Positions 52,401 through 64,000 of a DNA stretch of 64,000 bases are shown piece by piece (positions within the stretch are counted from its first letter, which is position 1; the number at the start of each line of letters is the position of its first letter). The notes under the pieces are model-generated. The model saw only the letters and a list, made by a program, of their open reading frames with translations. It was not told where the DNA came from and searched no databases. The stretch is from NCBI RefSeq assembly GCF_000972845.2, contig NC_040016.1:20674005-20738004 (forward strand). Reading direction: 5' to 3'. This stretch comes from Larimichthys crocea (lineage: Eukaryota > Chordata > Actinopteri > Sciaenidae). Position numbers and translations under genes: made by a program.

Positions 52401-53742
52401 TTACATCCTTGTTCTCTGCGTTTCTTTTAATTTTCTCTTTTCATGTAACCGAACAATCGGTGCTTCATCACAACAGCACAGGCTCATGAATGTTCTGACG
52501 CGGTGCATGACTTCACTTTGTTATTACTGGGACACATATGCATTCAAATGCATGCAGGTTCTCTCATACATAGAGATGCTTATTGTCTTTTACTCCCAGA
52601 GTCGGAGACGCACATACACACACTCACACTCACGGCCTCCATATAGTTTGAGATGGATGAGTGTGCGGTGACTGACAGTTGATTCATCGGTCCCGCAGCC
52701 ACCATACATATTCTAATGTAGCCTTGAGGAAAGTAAAATAAAAAAATAAAAAACTTGCAGAGTGAGATCAGGACTTTGCTTTTAGACAGCAGGAGGAGAG
52801 AGGCCATTATTCTTAGCTAGCATAACGTAGCTGTCAACTGACAAAGCACCTGCCACAGAGAGAGAGGAAAAAAAAAAGATTTATACTTAGAAACCAAGAC
52901 TTCAATCAGAAACTGTATGTAAATTCTCTATGTCACAGCGACTGGATGCACTGCAGAGACGAGACAGCCTGAGCGGTCAGTCCTCCGTTATACATGCATT
53001 TAGTTTTTGAGCATCACTGCCCCCCTGACATATTAATACAATCAGTTTATAGAGTCTAATATCATGATGGCTCTTTCCCCCGAGTGTCAGTGATTGATGA
53101 ATGATAACGCGAGGAGTGAAATGTGTGAAAATAGAGATGAAAGGTGGATTCGATTCTAAAAAAACTGCAATTCATATTCGACCAGTGGCAATAAAATACG
53201 TGTCTGCTGCCTCAGAAATCAAAGAAGTGTAAAGTGTTAAGAAGTGACATGCGTTCACTCAAGCATAGCACATGGGGTCACACACCTTCTTTAACCTGTG
53301 GCAACTACTAATATGGAACCATGACACCAGTCAACTTAGCAAGTAAATATGTGACATCAGGTTAGACCTTCAAAATAAAGCTTGCTGAGAAATATTTCAC
53401 ATTTTATGAGTTTAAAAAAGTCCAAGTTTGTTTGGTTTTAGGCCCCAAAACGACAAAGTTTGGGTTGAAATAAGCGGCTAACACAACGGTGCATAACACA
53501 TGTAATGTAATCAACGTTATGTTACGTCAGTAAGTTATATGTAGTGGTTAAAAAAGGCTTTTGACTTTTGGGTTCACGCGGTGAGCAGCCGTCTCCATCT
53601 TTCTTCCTGCTACGTCACCTGATTTCAGCGGCACATCAAAACATGACGACAGATTAGGCCAGTATGTAACATCATGTCGTCAGCTCCAGATTAACAAGAG
53701 GTCCAGATATCATCCTTACGTGTTTTCTGAGCAGCTCGGGCA

Positions 53743-54120
53743 GATTTTTTTATTATTATTATTATTATTTTATTTTTTTATCATTCTGCTCATAAGTGTG
53801 TCACAGCTGCTGTCCAAGGTGCTGATCCCGGGACCGTCAGAAATGTCCGTGGTAATTACCCACAGTTCTCCTGCTGATGAGCGGGATTCTCACTGTCACA
53901 GTCTGATGACCAACAGAAAAAAAACTCCACAAATATTTCCCCCCGTCATTGTTTCCATCTGCTCCTGTTGCTTTCGGGAGCGTGTTTCAGATTCAGGTTG
54001 CTGTGTCCTGACATCATTTTGTTAGTCTGCCTCTCATTGCTGTGGAGGGAATGTAGAGTTTCAGAGAGGCTTGTGTGAGCTGCAGGGGTGATTTATTTAT
54101 TTATTTATTTATTTTATTTT
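53743..54120 (+). repeat. (TTA)n and (TTTA)n low-complexity tracts
   Basis: A short (TTA)n tract near 53747-53770 and a (TTTA)n tract at 54090-54120, with unassigned sequence between them. Confidence 0.85.
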
Positions 54121-55829
54121 ACCATCTGGCCCAGTGGTGCATCATTTAAATTAACTTTCTGCTGATATGTCTCCATGTCAGCTGAGTAAATTATCAACAG
54201 CCTTTATCCTGAGAACAGTGAACACGTTCACCCTCTCGCCTAGATTCATACACAAATATTGGAGGGAATGCAAATTTACAAATCTGGAACAAAACGTGCT
54301 ATAGCTTAGTTTGTTTGTTAGTGACCTGATAACAGATTCAGCAGAGGCCGCGTCTCTTAAATGCATCTTGGTTGTTTGCATCGATTGTATCACAAACCTG
54401 CCTGTGATTGGCTCGAACAGACACTTCTGCAAAAGCAAATTTAGTTGCATGAGTCACTTTTACCAACATTTCTCAGCAAACAACACTTTACTTACCGTCG
54501 TGCAGTGTTGTGGAGACCTGTATTCATCAATGGTCAGTTCAGCCAGCGCAGTAAGTCTGCGAGTGCACAGAAGTCTAAGAAGTTATACACTGAAAGGTTT
54601 ATTGAAGCTCGGCCAAGGAGAATGGAGGATCTATAAATAAATAGATAAGTACATTTGTCGCCTCGTCGGCTCGTCTGTAAGAACAGTGCCGTAGTTACTC
54701 TGTGAAACATGTTCACGCTCCATGTCTGACCACCTATCTGTTGGGACAACCCTGTCCTGTGACCTCGGTTACCATAGTAATAATAAGTAACTATGTGGCA
54801 CGTTGAATATTAAATGACCTCACATATGGGGTGACTATTATGTGCGCTGGAGCTTTTTCATTAACATTTTGTTGTAGCATTCCAAGCAGGTCTTTCTATT
54901 TATATGGATGTTGGGTGTCTGCTGTCTCCAGTTTGGTTTTGAAAAAAAAAAAAAAAAAAAAACTACAGGGGACTCATAAAACATCGTATGCTTTTAGGCT
55001 TGACAGAGGCCATTATTTTAAAGTAGCATAATGTGAAACTCTGGTGGCAAAGTAGCTGTCAGCGACATGTCAACAATGTGATGGATTAATGCTACAGGTG
55101 GAGAATTCACTCTGTGTGAAGCTTTTAGCAGCAGCTGTTTTCAGTGCAAAAGTTAAACCGTGTCTCCTTCCACTTCACATTTATGAGCAGAATAAGACGT
55201 TTGCTGCCTCACGTGGACGGTTTATCGCGTTACACAGTAACATACAGCATATTGCAAGAGTCTGCGAGGGTCCCAGGTTAACACAACGCAATACAAAGTG
55301 TGTCCGACTGGAGTAAAATTGGGTAGTGGTGCAGTCATAACAGACGCTACTGAGATTAATGTTGATGCCAATCGGATTGGAAATATGGCTCTCCTCACTT
55401 TCTTCCATCAGGTTTATGGATATTTTTTTTCGGGGGGGAGAATCAATGGAGGCCTGGAAATATCTTGGAAAGCAGCTGGTGCCACAAAACGCCACGTAAT
55501 GAAATGATGCATTTCAAATTGTGTTTGTTATTTTTGAAAATTACACTGAGCACCCTCAGGGTTGTACAACATTCATTCATTTGTGTGAGTATTACACACT
55601 TAGGCACCGCTGATTGGACTTTAATGCAGTTTTCTGGTGAAGATGGGTTCTGTAATGTGTTCTAATTCAACGGCGGTGTAGGCTCAGGTGGGGATACAGT
55701 TCCAGTCAAAACATGGTGATGCATTTGAAGTGCATGATCCAGCAGGGAGAACATGTTTTATTGAATTTTGCACCACAAAAGAAAGAAAAGTCTGAAACTT
55801 AAACAGACCACCTCCTCTTTTTTTCACAG

Positions 55830-56123
55830 CTCCGCCGACACCCATCGCACCACCCGAGCTCCTGGCCGTCGGCGCCACCTACCTTTGGATCAAACCCAAC
55901 GCCAACAGCATCATCGGCGACGGGCCGATCATCCTGAAGGAGGTGGAGTACCGCACCACGTCAGGGAACTGGGCCGAGACCCACGTGGTGGATTCCCCCA
56001 CCTATAAACTGTGGCATCTGGACCCAGATGTGGAGTATGAGATCAAAGTCCTGCTGTCCAGACCTGGGGAGGGAGGAACGGGGCCGCCGGGGCCGCCGCT
56101 GGTCACCAGGACTAAATGTGCAG
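55830..56123 (+). CDS. ptprt: ptprt exon: first fibronectin type III domain
   Basis: Internal exon of 294 nt: 2 nt, then 97 codons, then 1 nt (phase 1 at both ends). It encodes a whole FN3 repeat, from [20 protein letters not shown] to TRTKCA. Visible landmarks are the proline-rich linker, the core Trp of [19 protein letters not shown], and the family signature [13 protein letters not shown] followed by [14 protein letters not shown]. The acceptor ctttttttcacag is strong, and the donor G|gtgagt is consensus. It follows the Ig exons across a 19.5-kb intron that interrupts the codon at the domain boundary. The next FN3 exon was not seen in the remaining 7.9 kb. Confidence 0.95.
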
Positions 56124-56690
56124 GTGAGTGACGCCTGTTTTTATCTTTCATCCATTTCCTCGCTGTTGTTGGTGTTTCACTTTTGATGCTTTTCGGTCTT
56201 GCTCCTGTTGTCGGGGATGACTCATGATCGTGTTATTGCAGCTTTGAACCTGTTGCTGTTTCCTCGTGTTCTTTGCTCAAAAGTATGAAGTGAATGTTCA
56301 GCTCACACATCAAATATAACACTGCAGTAAAGTTGAATATACTCTGGCTCAGGTATGGTTGAAGTTACGTCTGAGTGATCTGATTTGGAGACAGAAAGGA
56401 TGACGAAGGGGGAAGAAAAAATGTTTCCAATTACTTCTGCTTGGGAATGAGGGCACAAATCAAAAGGAGATGATAATTGGGATGTTAAGAAGGTGCCCCA
56501 GAGATGAAGGAGAGGTGGAGAGCAGGGGTTGAAGGAGGACGAGAAGGAGGAGGAGGAAGAGAAGAAGGAGATGGGGGAGGTTAGGAGGGGCCAATCATGG
56601 CTGATAATGAGGATCCCAGCGGGGGTGTAAGGACACAACGAGTGGCAGTTCATTTGATAAAGTGACAGCCCATCAAACCTCAGATTTATG

Positions 56691-56692
<2 letters not shown>

Positions 56693-56734
<42 letters not shown>
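56693..56734 (+). repeat. (GT)n microsatellite
   Basis: A GT run of about 42 bp, 570 bp downstream of the FN3-1 exon. A purine-rich GGA/GAA tract (56505-56580) lies just before it. Confidence 0.95.
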
Positions 56735-56736
<2 letters not shown>

Positions 56737-58192
56737 CAGGAGACTCGGTAGGAAGCGACCACCACCTTTCTTCTCTTCCTTCCATCCGTCTTCCTGTTGA
56801 TGTTTTGGTTAATCCACACTTCTTCTCTTCCTTCTCTCCTCATTAACTCGTCCTCTTCTTCTTCTTCTTACCTTAATTAGTCTTCTTTCCATTTCTTTCC
56901 TTCCTTTCCTCGTCTCTCTTTTCATTTTTGAACACATGCTCTCTTCTTTCATTCATTCAGTTATTCTTCCTTTGCCCCCCTCCTTCCACCAAACCTCCCT
57001 CTAGTGTTCTTTTTCCCGTCTTTTGTCTGTGTTCTCCATCCCGCTGCTTTTTTCTGATGCGGAGAAAAGCCTTTTTGTCTTCGGAGTAAAAGATGGAGGG
57101 AGTAAGACAAAGGGAGGATGAGAAGAGAGAGAGAGAAGTTGGTGACAGAGTGAAGGTGCTCGTCTGAAAACAGATTCAGCATCTAACCTTTGATTCACAG
57201 ACATCTGAATAGTGCTGCCTCTCGTTGAATTTTCTATTTTCCTGACGATGCCTTTATCTCGTATGTGTGTGTGCGTGTGTGGGGCTCTACTTGTTTATGT
57301 TTCAAATACTGTAATGTAATTGGAATGGGAGTTGGTTGTGTGTGTGTGTTTCTGGTTTCTTCTTTCACTCTGTGTTAATCAGCAGGTGAAAATGACGTGC
57401 TAACAGTCCAGACGCTCGCCGTCTCTCTCTCTCGTCTCCTCTTTGATTCTGTTCCTCTAAACTGTCTCTCCACCGGCGCCTGTACACACTTAATTTATGT
57501 CCCGGCTTCTTTTGTCCAGCAGAATAAACGCCCTGTGTTCTGAACAGACACACAAACGGGCACATAGTCTGTGGACATTGTCCGTTAACCTCTTCTGCTC
57601 GACTTCAGGGAGTAACGATTATTCTGAAATCAACATCAGCCACGAGGGGCAGACATTACAACAATTACTGGCTTACAGACGGGTGAAATAACAACATGAT
57701 TATGCATTTTGAAGTATTCCTTCATCCATCAGCTCATTTCTGGATCTGATGACCCGATGCTGCAGCCTGTGTCTGTTCTCCATCCTAAAGGATGATGGAG
57801 GTCATTCAACATGTTTCTCACTGTCAACAAATCTCCTCCCCTGTCTCTGGCAGTCAGCCTCCTCTGCTACTGAATGATGAAATGATATAATAGATGTAAA
57901 ATGAAATGTCACTTAAGCAGGAGAAGGGAACTAGATTTGTGGGAGAGTTTCAGCTTCAGATTAATTCACTTTTTTTTTTTGATCCAGTGAGATTTTTTTC
58001 CAAATTAAAATAAACGCAGCGCAGTGTTCCTGGATTAGTGTGGCTCGCTGACGTGTTTGAATAGTTTTTGAACAACAATGGAGCTCTGCTTCTTCCACAT
58101 GTTCATTCATCGTCATCAGCTTGTCCCGGTTATCGTCCTCTGTGAAGCCAAATAAAGTCGACCAACAAAACAGTCGTAACAAAGATGAAGAG

Positions 58193-58193
<1 letters not shown>

Positions 58194-58231
<38 letters not shown>

Positions 58232-58544
58232 CAAACACACTCTGTCTCTCTTCAAACTTGCATGTTGCTAAGACTTTAGATTGAAGTATGTCTCAAAATC
58301 AGTGAACATGTTGTGAAGTGTGTGGATGGACGGATGGATGGATGGATGATGGATGGACAGATGGATGGATGGATGGCCAGATGGATGGATGGATGGACGG
58401 ATGGATAGATGAATGGACAGATGGATGGATGGATGGATGGATAGATGGATGGACGGATGGATGGATAGATGGATCGACGGATGGATGGGTGGATGGATGG
58501 ATGGACGGATGGATAGATGGATGGATGGATGGATGGATGGATAG

Positions 58545-58580
<36 letters not shown>

Positions 58581-58703
58581 ATTCATGAAGGAATAAAAGA
58601 CAAGCTGGGAGAAGAAGAGGGGGAATAAAAGAGGAGATTGGTGGATAAGAAAGTGGGACAAGGCGATGGCTGATGTGAAGTGAAGTGGGACAGAGGTGGT
58701 GGT

Positions 58704-58750
<47 letters not shown>

Positions 58751-58810
58751 GGAACATGTGTTTCTGGGCTAGTGGCACTGTGTTGAGCTGTCACATCCAT
58801 TCATGGGGTG

Positions 58811-58853
<43 letters not shown>

Positions 58854-58913
58854 TGTTTGATGGGATTGGAGCAGGCAGGTATGACAGATGTTCAAAAGGC
58901 TGCTGGCAGCGTT

Positions 58914-58966
<53 letters not shown>
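58194..58966 (+). repeat. (CA)n and (GT)n runs flanking the GGAT array
   Basis: (CA)n at 58194-58228, then GT runs at 58706-58747, 58812-58851 and 58915-58966, on either side of the (GGAT)n array. Confidence 0.95.
58324..58582 (+). repeat. (GGAT)n tetranucleotide array, about 260 bp
   Basis: Repeats of GGAT with GGAC and AGAT variant units. Because the unit is 4 bp, all frames stay open, which produces long spurious frames on both strands (Ser-Ile-His-Pro on minus; Gly-Trp-Met-Asp on plus). The mix of variant units suggests an old, expanded array. Confidence 0.95.
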
Positions 58967-58967
<1 letters not shown>

Positions 58968-59463
58968 TGCACACCTTCTGTGTTCACATTTCTGTTCACG
59001 TTAGCTTCCACGGCGCCGCTCTTTGTAGCATCTTCAGACATAATTCTTTTTAATATCTGATTCATTTGAATGCGTCTTTAAAACGACTGTAAACAACTGT
59101 CGTCGCTATCAGACGTGTTCGCTTCATGCCAGCTCGTATCATCAGTGTGAGTGTTTCTCAGAATTAGTCTCCTTTCTTCCAGGCTGCCAGCGCTTTGTTT
59201 TTTCATTCCCTCTTAGTATAAAATGAGCCGACTTGATATTTGTTAGATAATTAATCAGTCAGCTGAAACATGCTTCCAATTATTTCTCAAGATCACGTCT
59301 AACGTGTAATTAGGTTGGAAGAAAACAAATATTTTGGAGACTCTTTAAGGAAGTAAAGTCTGAGGCTTAAAGCGTTTTCTAAATATTTTGGTACAATCCT
59401 GAAACGTGATGTTTGTGACGAGCAGTGACATGAATCATGGCTGTGTGCATCACACGTAAGAAT

Positions 59464-60051
59464 TAGGGCTGCCACAAACGATTATTTTGATAGTCGACTA
59501 ATCACTGATTATTTTTTCGATTAGTCGACTAATCGGATCATACGTGAATTGATTGTCTGGGAGAGGGTCAAGTGGGCGGACGCTGTAGAGCTCGCGGACG
59601 GATCCGTGAGCCACCTTCGCCCCCGAGTGTTTCCATGCCGACCCAGAGCCACCGCAGAGGGAATGCCCCCGGCGGAGGCCAGCCAGCGCCGGGGAGAGGT
59701 CCCACGAGGGGATCCTCCAACACTGTGCGACCATCCCTGACCCGAGTTGAATCCCCCGGGCAGACTGCGCGGAAGTTGCGAAAAAATCGCAGCAATTGGT
59801 TAAAATTACAACACCGCCCTGAATTCACGGGGATTCACTGAAGTTGCGTTGAAGTTGCAAATCGCAACATCGCGATTTCCTGGAGGGTCTGTGTTATGGT
59901 ATCATTTACGGTACAGTCAGGCCTGACGCCGATTACCACGGCTGCAGCCACAGTTTCGAGAGAAAAGCAAAGTAAAAAAAAACAAAATAAATTGTCGACG
60001 ATTTTGTTCGTCGACATATTCGTGACTAATCGACTAATTGCAGCAGCCCTA
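59464..60051. mobile_element. non-autonomous hAT-like element, second copy, 588 bp
   Basis: Shares terminal inverted repeats (TAGGGCTGCCACAAACG at the left; CAGCAGCCCTA at the right), TCGACTAATC blocks and GC-rich core with 11189-11885. The flanks show only partial similarity (agaat on both sides), so the target duplication has decayed or the exact end is uncertain. It lacks the internal (GT)n of the other copy. Confidence 0.85.
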
Positions 60052-62039
60052 GAATAGAACGTGTACGTTCAGCATGGCACAGGAAACAGGTTTACCTGAG
60101 TGGCTGGACGTTGTTATCCGTCTCCGTTACGTATCCACCTGTTTTGTCGACGGAGTGACACCTCTGACCTCGGTTACCATAGCAACGATCCGAACAGCCT
60201 CAGCCTTTACTAAACACAAGCACGCGGCTGCTTCTGTATCTCAAGGAGACGAAGTCAGCGTCCCCATAAAAACTGAAGATTTGTGTGCTAGATACTAGAA
60301 TAGAACATTTCCTCACAGCATGGACCGGGCTGTGTGCTCCCGCAGGCCTCGTCTTTTACACATGGAGCACTGAGCCTCGAGTACTGATCTCAAAGATTCG
60401 ATCCCTGCAGCAGCAGCAGCAGGAGCTAAGTTCAGAGATTGTTATTGTCTTGGAGTCTTTAAAACCTGAACTGTTCTTTTTAGTTCCTGTGTTAACTCAA
60501 ATATAAGAGCTTGAAGCATCCTTAAGAATTATGCTAAAATTGTTTTTATCTTTATTGCACACACTGATCGGCTGTTTGGCTGACAGTTATGACAGCTCTG
60601 ATTGCTAATTGGAGATATTGCTTATATCAGCAGGTGGAAACAACCAGAGGGCAGGTGGAGAATTCTGCTGCATCGAACATGATTCAAAATAAATGAAAAA
60701 AGAAACGTTTTAAGGAGATTTCAAACAGAAAAAGAAAAATATCACCACCTGTGCTGCCTCTGGCCACCCTGCTGTTCTATAGATATGTTTCCATGTTTAT
60801 CCAGACTGACGTCTTTCCATCATCTGTGCAAACATCAGATCTGCACACAGATAAAGTCAAACTACGTGTCCTGCACCTCGCAGCGTCTCTCCTGCCGGGC
60901 TGCTGACAGCTCCGCGATCCGAACACTCCGTCCCACTGGGCAGCAGTGGAGGAAGGGAGTACCAACGTCTGGTTCAAATGTGGTTCAGCTGACCTCAGTG
61001 ACAATCTGCACCACATGAGCTGAGAGCATCAGGGACACGAGCCATGCTGCCCTCTGTCTGCATCACTGTTTGGTTTGTAAAGCTTACAACGCGTCATGCT
61101 CGTCACCTTGCGTTGCTCCGTGTGCAGTGACACAGTTTAAAAGTTGACATTTGGCTGACAAAATGCGAGTCGACTGATGACTCAAATCTTCGACTTATAG
61201 GTTAGGCAATTCATGAATAACGCCAGTGAATAATAAAAGAACAGGCATCTTTAAATATTCCAGAAACAGAAGTGTTGTGTCCTCAGGATGATCTTCTGGA
61301 AGGCTCTGACACAAATGAAACCCTCAAGTCCGGCTCAAATCTCTCGAAACCTTCACCGGCTCCACACACTACACTGTCATTCCTCTGTTGTAGTGGACTC
61401 TGCAGCTGGATGCTGGTGGATTCAGGCCATTTCCCCCTATAACCGGCACTGCGGCAGCGGCGGCGGCTCCTGGGAATCCAACAGCGATTTTAACCACGTA
61501 CCTCCTCTTGCGTGGCACATTTGTGGGAGCGGTGTAAAGGGTAGATCGTGGAGGCGACTCCCCGTCTCGCTCGAGGGCGCAGCGAGGACGCAGCCTTGAT
61601 AAATGATTGATTTCATAACGCGTTTACCTCTTCTCACTTTGTCTTGCTCTTATCCCTCCATATAATGACTCCTTCTTTACTTCTCAAGGCTGCGGAACAA
61701 TTCGTCACCCTCTTTTCATTTGGATAATATTTCTCTGCACCCACCTCCACTTTCATAGACGACACACGGCGGACCGGTTGCTCCCTCCCTGTGTGACCTC
61801 CACGTCTTCAAATCAACCTCTTCTCTTTCTTTGCTTTCCCTCTTGAGTTAGCCCTGTTGCTGCAGAGAGCCTGTCAGAACGCACAAACACACTCCTTGAT
61901 GTTTCGCCTTCCTCCCCGCTCTCTCTTCCTTGATCTCCGCGTCTCGCTCCCCTTTTTTCCTCTCCTTCATCTCCCCCTACTCCTCCCTACTCCGCTGTAT
62001 TCCCGTCTCCCCTACCCTGCATTGAAAATATTACCTTAA

Positions 62040-62575
62040 ACTCAATATTCCCTTAACACAAAATGCGAATATTGGCTCTGATCTGCGTCTCTATAAATAT
62101 GAGCTTTTGACTTGAGCATTAGCTCTTCAAAGTGTAACTGCATCCTCCTCGCTCCTTCTCCTCCCACCTCTCCTCTCCTCCTTATAAATTATTTTTATGT
62201 GAGGGATGATAATGTAAGTGTTGGCTAATATGTTACCCTGTAAAGATGGACTTTTAATTCACCCGCTGTACATAAATCTTCCTTTAGTATCTTTTCTGTG
62301 CCTTTTTCCTCCCCTAACGTTTCCTTCCCCACTCTCTTCTTTATAGGAGGCAGATGCTAATGTGAATGTTGGCCAATATGCAGCACTCTATAAAGACTTA
62401 ATTCACCTGAGGGTTATATACTAAATCCCAGCACCTTCTTTCCTCTCCCCATCTCCCTCTTTTCTTATAAAGTAGATCTTTATGTGAAGGATGGTGATGT
62501 GAGCGTTGGCTAATGTGTTGCTCCATAAAGATAGATTTTTAATTCACCTGCTGGGTATATACTGATTTGGCTGAC
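62040..62575 (+). repeat. degenerate four-copy tandem array, about 140-bp units
   Basis: The landmark TTGGCTAA/TTGGCCAA/TTGGCTC recurs at 62072, 62221, 62369 and 62506, spaced 149, 148 and 137 bp. In each unit it is followed by a TATAAAGA-type segment, and in the last three by TTAATTCACC. GTGAGGGATGATAATG-like sequence precedes it in copies 2 to 4. CT-rich tracts separate the units. It is not a known transposon to me. Confidence 0.7.
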
Positions 62576-64000
62576 ACCACCGCTTCCGCCATTCTGCCGA
62601 GCCAAGCAGTTTAATGCAGTTAAGAGGCTGCATGCGTCTCGCATCAAACGCGGTCACAATGAAACCCGTTCAGCGCTCAGGTATTGGATCTGTTGGGCTG
62701 CTGTGAAATAAGCACGCCGTGTTGCAAAGCAGATAACATGTCACACGTCTGTCTTCCCAGCTGCTCGCTCATGACGTAACCGCGGCCCTCGAGGCAGGAG
62801 CAGATGCCAAACGGCTGCTCACCTGCACCCATCTTTCAGCTCCTCTCTCTGAATCCGCCCTTTATTACCCAGAGCACTTTGACCTCAACAGGAAACAGCT
62901 GCACTGTACTTGCTATCCGTTTTATCTGCGTTTCTGCAGTAGAGGTTGGCAACCTGATGACCGAGGTATGGGCCACATCTGGAAAATGTGATCTGAGTTT
63001 AGACCCGTGAGACGTTCCTGGAATGTTTCTGAACCAAGGTGACCCACCTCTCTCACTTTGAGGCGTCATCAGAACCGATTTGAATAAGACAGCGGCACAT
63101 TTAGATTCCTGTTGTGAGAGATTTTCATTTTAATTAAGTTTTTATCTAACAAAATCCTTGATGTTAACATTAAATGATAATTTAGTTCCCCCCGAAGCCT
63201 TTCTCATTATCAGTCCTCTCACTTGTGATAAAAATTTTGCTCATCAGCCGCATTGTAAGTATACAGTAGGCAAGGCTTTTCAATTCATGGGACATCATCA
63301 AATGACTAAGACATTTCTATACAAGTCCAAATGAAGTTTATCTTAATATATTTTGAAGTCAAATTAAGAGGAACATCGTCCAATTCAATCACCAATTACT
63401 GCAGCTAACATTTGTGCACGAACAAGCACAATAGTCATTACATCAAGTTAAACTCGGACGTGGTTCTGCAACGCAACACAGTGTTTAATCGACATTATTA
63501 GTAATGCATTTTCAGTTTAAATGAAGTGCCTCACATACATACATAAGCACATAGATACATTAAACACCACAACAATTAACATCCAATACAGCACATTTTT
63601 CCACCCATATCCTGAGTCCTAACACACGGCAGTCACCAGGTTGTTTTGTGAAGAGCCATCCTGCCATAGCATACCCATCTACAGGCAAGGGACCCGTATC
63701 TGTGACCGGATGGATGCAGGGTGAAGGATGAGTTGGGTGGTGGTTGGATGTGTTCTGCGTGTAACGGCTTCACCGAGAGGTTAGCGGTTAGGCAGGCTGA
63801 TAAATTCTGAGGTGTGGTGCATGATGATGACGGTAAACATGTTGATAAAAGCAGGAGGAACAATAGAGGAGAACGGGTCGCTCTATACTTTTGTAAAGCA
63901 GCAACAGATTGAGCAACAGAAAGTGCTTTGAGTTTGCACACAGTGTTTGTTGGCAGTGTTTGTGGATGTCAGCGGTGTGTTGGTCAGAGTTGAATCTATT

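Larger units (their letters stand above)
56124..64000 (+). other. ptprt downstream intron, 5' part (phase 1, continues past the window)
   Basis: Starts gtgagtgacg. The exon for the second FN3 repeat was not found. It contains (GT)n tracts, a 260-bp (GGAT)n array, a hAT copy (59464-60051) and a four-copy degenerate tandem array (62040-62575). Nothing is recognised in about 56740-57960, 60060-62040 and 62580-64000. Confidence 0.75.

Noticed and set aside
58276..58800. Long open frames of 150-170 codons giving Ser-Ile-His-Pro repeats
   Set aside because: They are translations of the (GGAT)n array and its flanking (CA)n; a 4-bp unit leaves all frames open and no unique protein sequence is present.
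56124..64000. Second FN3 exon of ptprt
   Set aside because: No open stretch with FN3 residues and splice sites was recognised; it probably lies beyond the window.

Overview
This window is vertebrate nuclear DNA, most likely from a teleost (probably percomorph) fish. Coding sequence is sparse: 939 nt of exon in 64 kb. The introns are long, with a very high density of (CA/GT)n, (TC)n, (TTTC)n and (GGAT)n microsatellites, tRNA-derived SINEs and short non-autonomous hAT transposons of the kinds common in fish. No bacterial or viral gene organisation is present.

One protein-coding gene is recognisable. It lies on the + strand as six internal exons with good splice sites and consistent phases: 28898-29058, 29909-30019, 33036-33117, 34610-34725, 36183-36357 and 55830-56123. 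Joined, they read through the middle and end of a MAM domain, a complete Ig-like domain and the first fibronectin type III domain of a type IIB receptor protein tyrosine phosphatase. The residues fit PTPRT (RPTP-rho) better than PTPRM, PTPRK or PTPRU. The 5' exons (signal peptide and start of MAM) and the 3' exons (further FN3 repeats, transmembrane segment and two phosphatase domains) were not found and presumably lie outside the window. The whole window can therefore be read as an interior slice of ptprt.

Layout: 1-28897 is upstream intron filled with repeats. 28898-36357 is a compact cluster of five exons (MAM and Ig). 36358-55829 is a 19.5-kb intron. 55830-56123 is the FN3-1 exon. 56124-64000 is the start of the next intron. 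DNA transposons whose boundaries are set by direct duplications and terminal inverted repeats are at 337-886, 9320-9923, 11189-11885, 26290-26868, 27947-28820, 37564-38261 and 38760-39209; others at 44335-44572 and 59464-60051 are less sharply bounded. The copy at 27947-28820 still carries the two ends of a BED-finger hAT transposase and stops only 77 bp before an exon.

The points most worth a second look concern splicing of the MAM region. The coding block 28898-30019 is split by an 850-bp phase-0 intron, and the two parts sum to 272 nt, the size I remember for a single exon in mammalian relatives, which suggests an intron gain. Microsatellites sit directly on the splice signals of these exons: (GT)n after a weak donor, (CA)n after the next donor, and (TTTC)n serving as a polypyrimidine tract. 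A four-copy tandem array of about 140-bp units at 62040-62575 is also unexplained. I found no novel multi-gene system.
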